Source: Candidatus Methanophaga sp. GoMg3.2 (GTDB lineage Archaea > Halobacteriota > Syntropharchaeia > Alkanophagales > Methanospirareceae). Taken from it: a stretch of 14,584 bases of DNA. Each line of letters begins with the position of its first letter. Position 1 is the first letter of the stretch. Shown one piece after another: positions 1 through 8,100 of the stretch. The notes beneath the pieces were generated by a model that searched no databases, was not told where the DNA came from, and saw only the letters and a list, made by a program, of their open reading frames with translations. The stretch spans positions 1 through 14,584 of the forward strand of contig QBUN01000396.1 of the NCBI GenBank assembly GCA_013180565.1, given 5' to 3'. A program made the position numbers and the translations under genes.

Positions 1-247
1 CAGCCGCCCTGAGGATTAGTACTACTTTAAATACCACATCGTTTTGGCTTTTTTTCGCAGCATCTTCACCTTTTGCTCTACACGTCGTAATAACATCTTC
101 TATGATTGAGTCCTCATCATCTGCGTCAGCAAACAACTTACAAACGTGCTGCAGGTCCCTGGGAAGATATATTTTAAAAAAATCATCCGTCCATGTATCC
201 TTCACCGTAGGTGTATCATAGATTAGCGCTTTTGTAACATCCATCAT
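1..247 (-). CDS. Unrecognised protein, N-terminal part only (runs off left edge)
   Basis: This is an open minus-strand frame of 82 codons with no stop before position 1, so only the N-terminus is visible. It starts MMDVTKALIYDTPTVKD and continues with an acidic, mostly helical-looking stretch (for example FADADDEDSIIEDVITT) before reaching the edge at VVFKVVLILRAA. The first ATG (247-245) overlaps the TGA of the upstream gene as ATGA. There is no clear Shine-Dalgarno site, so translational coupling is likely; the second ATG at 244 is an alternative start. No signal peptide or known motif is visible. It is the sixth gene of the operon carrying the tubulin-like protein and probably belongs to the same system, but I cannot assign a function. 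The coding call rests on the continuous frame and the overlap. Confidence 0.7.
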   Translation of the reverse strand, partial: MMDVTKALIYDTPTVKDTWTDDFFKIYLPRDLQHVCKLFADADDEDSIIEDVITTCRAKGEDAAKKSQNDVVFKVVLILRAA

Positions 248-978
248 CTTTTTAATCTTTTATGTGTTTCGTTTTCTATATCTATCATTTTTTGGTTGAT
301 GAAATCTTTTAAAGTGATATATTCATCTTTAAAAGGAGAGTCTCTTATTTCAAATTTGTCTTTCGGCAGTAGCCTGAATATTCCCATAGTCGTTTCAAGC
401 TTTTCTAAATCTTCAGGAGGTATATCTTCTGGAGTTTTGCCTAATAATTTAGCAAGTTTGGACACTAATTCATCCTTACTTATCAGTGCTTTACCCTCCA
501 GTTCGTCTAAGCGTTTATCTACCTTAATTATACGTTCGTTTAACTCATTACTCTTTTTCCCTGTTTCGTTTTCTATATCTATCATTTTTTGGTTGATGAA
601 ATCTTTTAAAGTGATATATTCATCTTTAAAAGGAGAGTCTCTTATTTCAAATTTGTCTTTCGGCAGTAGCCTGAATATTCCCATAGTCGTTTCAAGCTTT
701 TCTAAATCTTCGGGAGGTATATCTTCTGGAGTTTTGCCTAATAATTTAGCAAGTTTGGACACTAATTCATCCTTACTTATCAGTGCTTTACCCTCCAGTT
801 CGTCTAAACGTTTACCTAATGCAATTATACGTCCATTTAACATACTATTCATTTCTAGTCCACTCTTCATCACGTCTAATATTTCAAGCCATGCCGGAGT
901 TCGCTCTTTTTCGAGTTCAATCAGTCGATCTATACCGGATATTTCTTCTTTTATGCGTTCTATTTCGTTAGCGGACAT
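244..978 (-). CDS. Helical protein with a nearly perfect 99-residue internal tandem duplication
   Basis: This 244-residue soluble protein has no signal peptide or membrane segment. Residues 1-60 are charged and heptad-like (ERIKEEISGIDRLIELEKE), consistent with a short coiled coil. After that come two copies of a 99-residue unit that begins RLDELEGKALISKDELVSKL and contains LGKTPEDIPPEDLEKLE and a segment around MGIFRLLPKDKFEIRDSPF. Each unit ends in another charged helical stretch (INQKMIDIENET). The protein ends in a basic tail, HKRLKR. A gap of 27 bases separates it from the upstream tubulin-like gene, and a GAGAGG-type site lies before the ATG. Context suggests an accessory or partner of that GTPase, for instance an adaptor or cross-linker, but this is inference. 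I recognise no family. The high Lys/Glu content means the coiled-coil reading is only moderately secure. Confidence 0.88.
   Translation of the reverse strand: MSANEIERIKEEISGIDRLIELEKERTPAWLEILDVMKSGLEMNSMLNGRIIALGKRLDELEGKALISKDELVSKLAKLLGKTPEDIPPEDLEKLETTMGIFRLLPKDKFEIRDSPFKDEYITLKDFINQKMIDIENETGKKSNELNERIIKVDKRLDELEGKALISKDELVSKLAKLLGKTPEDIPPEDLEKLETTMGIFRLLPKDKFEIRDSPFKDEYITLKDFINQKMIDIENETHKRLKR
265..858 (-). repeat. Tandem duplication, two 297-base units
   Basis: Two direct copies lie head to tail at 265-561 and 562-858, with a period of exactly 297 bases (99 codons). The cores 265-510 and 562-807 align over 246 bases, and by eye I find a single difference (A415 against G712), which is silent in the protein. 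Beyond the cores (511-561 against 808-858) the copies have clearly diverged. The sharp edge between near-identity and divergence points to a recent duplication or gene conversion of the core. Confidence 0.95.
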
Positions 979-1005
979 CTTTTTACCAGCCTCTCAGAAG
1001 GAGTA

Positions 1006-4000
1006 TTAAATTGTTTCAAAATCGATTTCTTCTTCTACGATTCGTTTATCTATTATCCTTTTTTCTTTCTCAGCCTCTATTTCCACTAATGGCTCTATCT
1101 CCCTTTCAAGCTTGATAATTCTATTTTTGAGTCCAATGATTTCTTTTAGTGGTGCTTCCCGCTCTTCTTCCATCTGCTTTATCTTCGCTCTCAACTCTTT
1201 AATATCTTTTACTTCTTTTATTTTTTCAAAGCTATCCTTAAAATTGTTTATTTCCGCTTTCAACTTATCTATTTCTACTTCCGATACCGGTACGTCCAGC
1301 GGACGGTTGACAGTGACACCTTTTTCTACAGTTATCGGTTCATATTCCTTTTCCCGCCTTTTGTATATCTTCAGCTTACCCTCCTCCGCCTCTTTAACTT
1401 TTAGTCCAAGGATTTTAGCTTCACCAAAAATTTTTAGACTTCCTTTTTCAATCCTCACATAATATTCCGTTTCATTACTGGTATTATTTATTATCCGCCA
1501 TTTGTTAACTCCTTCTTCTTTCAACTTGAACTTATCCGGAAGTGCAAAGCCATCAGTTCGTGGCACCTTATCCAATTCGTTACGGATGGCATCCTCATTT
1601 AAGTCATCTCTTCCTATGTCCCGGGTAGTCAAATGCTTGCCAGCGCGGATTTCCTTGAACCTCCTATTCTCCTCCTTCTTCTCACAGATTGTTATCTCCG
1701 CCAAATGTTCTGCATTAGAGATAGAAACGGTATTCTTATCCAATGATTTGATCACAGCATCATTTGCTACCCACTCGAAATTAGAGACTTTGCTGAGCTC
1801 TTCGATGAACTCTCCGTCTTCATTACCATCTCCCACGCAGATATTATCCCATCCACATACATATTCCCATTTAGTGTATAAAAGAGAAAGAACCAACAGT
1901 TTAGGAAAACTAATCCCTTCTCCAACTTTAACAAACTCGAGAAACTTCTCTGTACCTATCACTTTAAGTAACTCGGATGGCTTCTCAATTGCCGTAGAAA
2001 CTTTATTATCAAGTTCCTCTCTTAAAGCTTCGGCTAAAACGTTTTCGCCCCTATGCGTTAAGATATAATCATCCGTGCCTCCGCTATTCGCCACATACGC
2101 CCGGTCTTCCAATGTTTCACGTTGGAAATCATTAAACAGTTGGTCAATTTTATCATCACCTAACGCATCACGGTAGATGGAATGTATATCTTCACCCATT
2201 GCCAACATTGATGTTAAAATCACTTCATCCTCGCTTGCTGCGGCCGATTTGATCTTGAATATAGACTTTGTAAATATAGACATATTACCCTCATCCAGGT
2301 TTTCTATGGCCTCATTCACTACCTCCTTTAAAATACCTACAATTCCTATCAGATCTTTATAAGTCTCCTCCTTCTTTGAGGGGCCTATATCCATGGGAAG
2401 CAGAAAGCTTTTCGCCTCCTGCAATATCTTCTCTGACGCCCTATTTTCGCTTTCGTATACCTTTTGCTCGCCGTTCTCCTCGATAATTGTCAGGTTGTAT
2501 GTTTTGTCATCACCGATCTTTAGGATTGCTGTCCCCCCTGCTCCTTTTTCGATCGTTATTACGGGTCTGTCTCCCGCCGCAGGTTCGCATATAATTTTGT
2601 TACCTTTTGGGTTGATTTTTAGATCCTCCGCCCAGTCAATATTGAAAACATTCCTGAGAGACCACATGAGTTTATTCTGCGCTTCCTCGTTATCCTTTTG
2701 GTTAATTATGTCCCAGCTAAACAAATACTCTGCTTCAATGCCATCCGTTGGAATTTTCTCTAAAATCTTCTCAACTTTTTCTCCTAATTCGTCCTTCTTC
2801 CCGTTTATTAAATCTTTAATAATCCATCTGGCTATCTCCTCTGTTGACAATGCTGATTTTTTCTTCTCTTCTTCTATTAACTCTTTAAACGCAACTAATA
2901 AATCTACAAAGCCTTGTGCAACTTTTAATCTATTGTATAGTGTATCTTTAATATTACAATTTCTCAGGAGGAGCAGAACTTCGTTTTCCTTACTACCTCC
3001 CTCCTTGCTCGTTTTGCTCTCAAACACGATTATTTTTGCATTTACGTCTCTTAATACATCGCCCCTATTTGCATTTCGTTTAATAATTTTTATTTCCTTT
3101 TCTTTATCCACTGCCGCAATCTCAAATTTTCTACTTAAAATCTCCTTTATAGTGCCCTCATTTTTGATGTCCCGCACATAACCGATTATTTTATCTGCTA
3201 TTTTATACTCACAATTAGCCAACATTCCAGTGTCTAAAGCCTCATTAATTAAGTCCTCCGTATTTGTATTTGCACCTCCAGAGGCATAGCATGGCACAAA
3301 GATTGGTGATCTTTGCTTCTGCTCTTCTAATTTCATATGATGTTTTAATTGAGCCCAATCTATATCACTACCGCTTTCTTCACATGCTGTTATCCCAAAA
3401 GCAGGATAGATTACCTTCGTTAACTCGTCGTCTATTTTTTCCGCATACGTCTTACCGAGTATCTTTCGCTTCCCGTTTTCCTCTTCCACTTTCAGGTTGT
3501 AAATTCTACCATCGCTAATTTTTAAGATCGCTGTTTGCCTCGCATCATCAATATTTATTTTAGCAGAGTTTTCAGCCTCAGAAATGCGGATAATTTTAGT
3601 TTTTATTATCTCGAGTTCGGTTACAGAGATTTCTGCATTTTCCACCCAACCCATACCGAACTCTTCACTTAGGAACTTTTTGAGCTCTTCTCTATCACTC
3701 AAATCAGCTTTATTATTCTTTAATTCACCTCTTTTCTCTAATCTATCCATTAATATTTCATTATCCACAAGTATTATCCCATCTAAATCTGCTGTGGCTA
3801 TGAGATCGTTAAGTGCTAAGAGTATATTAAAACATCGTCTAAACCAGGGCTGTTGAGAACCCAGATATTTATTATCCTCTTTCCCTCCTAATATCCCCAG
3901 CGTAAAATATCCACGCGAGCCTTTTCCGAATTGTTCCGCTAAAGGGCTTATGACTCCGGTTCCTGTGCCACCACCCAGGCCAACGAAGAAGAAATTGCCC

Positions 4001-4680
4001 CGGCTGCCAATCTCTGTGCCTTTCTCTGCTGCCTTTGATATAACCTCGTAAACCTCATATCGTACCTCCTTCATAGAAAGAGGAAGCATTTGGAGTTCCG
4101 GATGGTGGTCAAACCCTTCGGAATCAAGAATATCCTTGTCATATTTATTCACTATCAAAGGCCGTGTTTTTTTTATCATCTTGTTATAAAGAAATCTGCC
4201 TTTATCGGAACCTCCCACTACACCACCCGTACCGCTAAAAGAATCAACCATTAAGCCTTCTAACATCACCGCCTCTTCTGGATTCTTCATAGCTTCCGCC
4301 TTTCTATCCATTGTACGATTAACACTTCTTATTTCTTCTACAATATCCCGTTCATAACTCATCCAGGGTGTGTTGGCTAACAGTTCGCCCAACGAGTAGT
4401 TCCAAGCATCCAAATATTCATCCAGCTTTTTGTATTTCTCAACTTCGTTTAGACTGTATGAAGTCTCTCGCTCTTGAACGAATATGAGCTCTCTCAAGTC
4501 TTTCAGTTTAGCCCTCATCATTAATCTATACTCATTCGCCAGTCCATTTTCCCATTTTGCCAGTTGTTTGTAGTCATTCAATAAGATGTCCCGGTATACC
4601 ACGTTAACACGTTCTATAAAATGAGCCACCAGAGCACAGCCACAACCACCGAACCCAATCCTAAAAAATCGCCTGAGCAT
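1006..4680 (-). CDS. Giant tubulin/FtsZ-superfamily GTPase with inserted repeat modules and C-terminal coiled coil
   Basis: This 1224-residue protein is about three times the usual length of FtsZ or CetZ (350-400). Tubulin-fold signatures appear in order: a T1-like loop RIGFGGCGCAL (7-17); a glycine-rich T3-like stretch SFSGTGGVVGGSDKGR (147-162); the phosphate-binding GGGTGTG (236-242); a T5-like LGILGG (261-266); a base-contacting IILVDNEIL (302-310); and an acidic T7-like SDIDWAQLK (438-446), followed by a probable C-terminal FtsZ-like domain (about 457-600). A beta-rich module (about 331-410) sits between the T6 region and helix H7. Related modules recur near 670-745 and, more weakly, 955-1015 and 1031-1107. 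Residues 1134-1218 form a charged coiled coil ending in an acidic tail. A perfect AGGAGGTGA (4692-4700) precedes the ATG, and only 4 bases separate it from the membrane-protein gene. It probably polymerises with GTP. Which tubulin subfamily it belongs to (CetZ, FtsZ or another) is not settled. Confidence 0.9.
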   Translation of the reverse strand: MLRRFFRIGFGGCGCALVAHFIERVNVVYRDILLNDYKQLAKWENGLANEYRLMMRAKLKDLRELIFVQERETSYSLNEVEKYKKLDEYLDAWNYSLGELLANTPWMSYERDIVEEIRSVNRTMDRKAEAMKNPEEAVMLEGLMVDSFSGTGGVVGGSDKGRFLYNKMIKKTRPLIVNKYDKDILDSEGFDHHPELQMLPLSMKEVRYEVYEVISKAAEKGTEIGSRGNFFFVGLGGGTGTGVISPLAEQFGKGSRGYFTLGILGGKEDNKYLGSQQPWFRRCFNILLALNDLIATADLDGIILVDNEILMDRLEKRGELKNNKADLSDREELKKFLSEEFGMGWVENAEISVTELEIIKTKIIRISEAENSAKINIDDARQTAILKISDGRIYNLKVEEENGKRKILGKTYAEKIDDELTKVIYPAFGITACEESGSDIDWAQLKHHMKLEEQKQRSPIFVPCYASGGANTNTEDLINEALDTGMLANCEYKIADKIIGYVRDIKNEGTIKEILSRKFEIAAVDKEKEIKIIKRNANRGDVLRDVNAKIIVFESKTSKEGGSKENEVLLLLRNCNIKDTLYNRLKVAQGFVDLLVAFKELIEEEKKKSALSTEEIARWIIKDLINGKKDELGEKVEKILEKIPTDGIEAEYLFSWDIINQKDNEEAQNKLMWSLRNVFNIDWAEDLKINPKGNKIICEPAAGDRPVITIEKGAGGTAILKIGDDKTYNLTIIEENGEQKVYESENRASEKILQEAKSFLLPMDIGPSKKEETYKDLIGIVGILKEVVNEAIENLDEGNMSIFTKSIFKIKSAAASEDEVILTSMLAMGEDIHSIYRDALGDDKIDQLFNDFQRETLEDRAYVANSGGTDDYILTHRGENVLAEALREELDNKVSTAIEKPSELLKVIGTEKFLEFVKVGEGISFPKLLVLSLLYTKWEYVCGWDNICVGDGNEDGEFIEELSKVSNFEWVANDAVIKSLDKNTVSISNAEHLAEITICEKKEENRRFKEIRAGKHLTTRDIGRDDLNEDAIRNELDKVPRTDGFALPDKFKLKEEGVNKWRIINNTSNETEYYVRIEKGSLKIFGEAKILGLKVKEAEEGKLKIYKRREKEYEPITVEKGVTVNRPLDVPVSEVEIDKLKAEINNFKDSFEKIKEVKDIKELRAKIKQMEEEREAPLKEIIGLKNRIIKLEREIEPLVEIEAEKEKRIIDKRIVEEEIDFETI

Positions 4681-4684
4681 TTAC

Positions 4685-5173
4685 CTACATCTCACCTCCT
4701 CGTTTTCTTACGCTAAATAATAATAGAAAAGTCAATAAAATAAGGAGTATTACACTTGTCCAATACAGATAATATTGCGTGATCATACCGTTATAATACG
4801 ATTCCGCAGCGACTGATGCAAGGTCCATAAGTAGTATTATAGGAAATAGTATCAATGATAAGCGAGCAATCCCTAAAACTTGTGCCCCTAAATCATGTTT
4901 CTCTCTAACTTCCGCTAAAAAAACCCTATCTATTATCTTATTACCTAATTTATTCCCACCAAGAGTAGATACGCATATAGCTACTACGATTAATATAAAC
5001 GCGCCTGGTATCTGGTAGATAAGAGACACATAAGGTGAGATTATAACAGTAAATACGACAGCGACCAGCCAAAGCATCCAACTGGCATGGATCTTCCTGA
5101 GCTGGATGAAGACATCACCTCCTCTACCTCCTCCCGATTTCTTTTTCCATAACTCACGAAATTTCTGCAACAT
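4685..5173 (-). CDS. Four-helix integral membrane protein
   Basis: This 162-residue protein has a basic N-terminus (FRELWKKKSGGGRGG) and four clear hydrophobic segments at about 32-51, 54-72, 99-121 and 136-154. It ends in a basic tail, RKRGGEM. By the positive-inside rule both termini and the charged loop 74-96 (around IIDRVFLAEVREKHDLG) should face the cytoplasm. I recognise no family. Its ATG lies 2 bases after the stop of the large anchored surface protein. A GGAGGAGG site (5181-5188) is embedded in that gene's last codons, and its own stop is 4 bases before the tubulin-like gene. Lying between a surface protein and a cytoskeletal GTPase, it could be the membrane receptor that links them. 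That role is inferred from gene order alone. Confidence 0.9.
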   Translation of the reverse strand: MLQKFRELWKKKSGGGRGGDVFIQLRKIHASWMLWLVAVVFTVIISPYVSLIYQIPGAFILIVVAICVSTLGGNKLGNKIIDRVFLAEVREKHDLGAQVLGIARLSLILFPIILLMDLASVAAESYYNGMITQYYLYWTSVILLILLTFLLLFSVRKRGGEM

Positions 5174-5175
5174 CC

Positions 5176-8100
5176 CTAATCCTCCTCCCCTTTCTCCCTT
5201 TCCTTCCTCAATTTACCTAACCTTCTTCTTAATAAAGATGAAACGGGAACTCCTGATAAGACAGACAATAGTGATATACCAATGACAATCAATGGTACTA
5301 TTACCATCGATATAATAGGTACAAGTGGTAAATCCCATGATAATAAGGGCACTGCCCGCTCTATATAAGGACCTGATCCCTCTAGTACACCCTTATTCCC
5401 CACCTCGTCTTCCCACGCTATCGCATAACTTGCATTTTTACCGAAATCTCCAGGTCCGAACACCTCTGGCTTCACTTTCCAGGAGGTATAATTAGTAGTG
5501 TCTGCCGAAACACTTAACCTTTTTGTTCGCAGAGTCTGATGAGCATGCTCGGGATTAGAGGGATCATGAATCGAGAGGTCTAACCAGAAAGTATTATCCT
5601 TGGAGCTATAGAAACCTACGTGGTATTCAAATTCATCGGCATATTTACCACTTACCGGGTCTGGTGGTTCCATTTTTGGCTCAATTCTTATTAAACTTAC
5701 ATGCGGTCCTTCAAACCACGCCGTGGTCTTTGCTTCTTCTCCATTTACCGCCATCCCATCATCCCAATATTCGAGCCTGTACTGGCTCGTAAAAAGCGCT
5801 TCGTTTGTCTTGTTTATATATTCTCGCAATTTGTCTTCCGTAAAAATACCGAGACCCGGTCCCACTCTGAACTTAATGACCCCCTCCTTTCCTGTGCCTT
5901 CAATAACGTGCTCTTCATTGAGCGGGTCGGTTATCGTCAGCCAGCCATATACAGTATCATTATCGGGATCGTTTACTTCAAATGTATATGTATATACTGT
6001 ATGTGTCGAACCATATTCAGGATTTGGAGTTACAGCCTTTACAAATTCCGGTGCTTCATTGGCAAGTAACGTAGGTCCATCGATTTTAGAGCCTTTGCTT
6101 TCTTTATATTCATTGTACCCGTCCCAGTACCAGAAATGAAACGCTGAACGTTGCCCGGCATCTCCTTCATCAAACACCTCCTTCTTCTCCACTGTCCAAC
6201 TCACCGTTGCACTACTGCTTTCATCATAATCAGAAGAATGTATAATCGGGTTGTACCGGTATCCACGCCATGGCACGGGTTTCCATTCCTTGCTACCTGG
6301 CTTATAAACAAACAGGACGACCGTCATATTGGCTCTGTCCGGATGCTCTATCTCCGCAGTGTACGTGAATTTCTTGAACCAGTAATCCTTGGTTGGCGTT
6401 ACAGTCGCACTGCTCAGCTCAGGCTCTTTTAATGCCTTTTCCGCCACCCCTATCTCTTTCTTCCAGCCTGCTAGTGACGCTTCTGTCGTCTTTATCTCAG
6501 GTCCATAAAATATCTGTGACGCATATCTCTCCTGCTTATCGGGATAGAACCGGTATTTAGAAGTGCCCTCCCAGTTCTTATCTAATGTCAGATTGACGCG
6601 CCATTCATGCCGCCATCTGTCTTTATGCCTGCTCTCCTCCCCTATTCCGCCCTTCTCTTCCCATTCCTTGCTTGACGCATTATATATCGCTAATACTAAA
6701 GAAACGTCCCTGTCCACGTCAACACTGTAGTTAAACGATTTCTCTTCTCTTACGCCTATTACCTCCCAACTCGGGTCCACGATGGCGTTCTCATATCGGA
6801 TGTACGGCTTATAAGAGCCACCGCCACCGCCGCCACCACCACTTATTATAATTGTGGGGGTTTCAGTTAACAGGAGTGGACCATCGTAAACCGCAGATTT
6901 GTATTTATTGTTGCATAAGAATTTATACTTAGCGACACCTTCATAACCTTCTCCAAATGTTATGTCCTTCCATTCCCATCTGTTTCCGCCTGGTCTACTA
7001 GTTCCAGGACCTTTATGTCTCCATGATCCGTTATATACCTCTAATGTCACATTACTTATTTCTATGCCACTATAGGTATTATTTACTTCAACGGTATAAT
7101 TAAACGCTGTGCTAAAATCGCCCTTGGATGGATACACAGTTGCATTTTTGAATATCTCTTCCGCAGTCGGAATCTTCATCAAGGTAGGACCATCATATAT
7201 CCTGGATACATGCGTACCCGCAACGAATTTGTAGCTTGCAAATCCTGCACCGTCCTTTTTGAATTGTATATTCTCCCATTCCCATTTATTACCCGTTTTG
7301 GTTCCTTTACCCTTATCTTTCCATTCGTCGATAGATATGTCATACACCATAAGCACGACATCTTCGCTTGTGTTTACTTCCACACCATAGCTAAAAGGAG
7401 TATTATAATATCCTGAATCTGGATTCACAGTTGCATTTTTGAATATCTCTTCCGGGACAATAATCTTCAATGTCGGCCCATAATAGATCTCCGATTCATG
7501 CGTACCGGCAACGAATTTGTAGCTTGCAAGCCCCGCGCAGTCTTTATTGAATTGGATATTCTCCCATTCCCATCTATTCCCTTTTTTTGTTCCTTTGCCC
7601 TTCTCTACCCATTCGTCAATAGATATGTCATATACTGTAAGCAGAACATCTTCGTTCGTGCTTACTTCCACACCATAGCTAAAAAGAGTGTTATAATGTC
7701 CTGAATATGGGTCTACTGTTGCATTTTTGAATATCTCTTCAGGGATAGTAGGTTTCAATGTCGGGCCATAATATATCTCCGATTCATGCCTTTCGCCCGA
7801 TTCTATAAAGAAGAAGCGATAACTTGCCAGCCCTTCGCTATCCGCGCTGGCAATATCTGTGATGTTATCCCATTTCATCAACTGCCAGTTGCCCGTATCG
7901 TTATATTGTTTCTCCCCTCGCACCTCCCACTTATAACTTGAGATATTAAAGACTTCCAGGGAGAGCTCTTCTTCCTTATTCAACTTCACAGATACACTAT
8001 ACGAGAACTTATCATTATAATAACCGGAACTAGGCCTCACAATCGCATTTCTGAACTCCCATGCTATCTCTTCTTTAATATAAGGCCCCTTCCCATATAC

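Noticed and set aside
265..858. CRISPR-like array
   Set aside because: The two copies are a 297-base coding duplication in phase with the reading frame, with no spacers.
296..1009. Plus-strand open frame of 237 codons
   Set aside because: It is the antisense shadow of the duplicated 244-residue gene. It is very Ser/Leu/Phe-rich, repeats with the same period, and has no separate ribosome binding site or family resemblance.
2393..3181. Plus-strand open frame of 262 codons (and similar ones at 1112-1462 and 1502-2068)
   Set aside because: These are antisense to the tubulin-like gene, with the biased Ser/Phe/Leu composition typical of shadows. The opposite strand has clear GTPase motifs.
7179..7361. 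Minus-strand 60-codon frame overlapping the surface protein
   Set aside because: It lies in another frame inside a well-supported module and mirrors the tandem repeat there; nothing supports translation.
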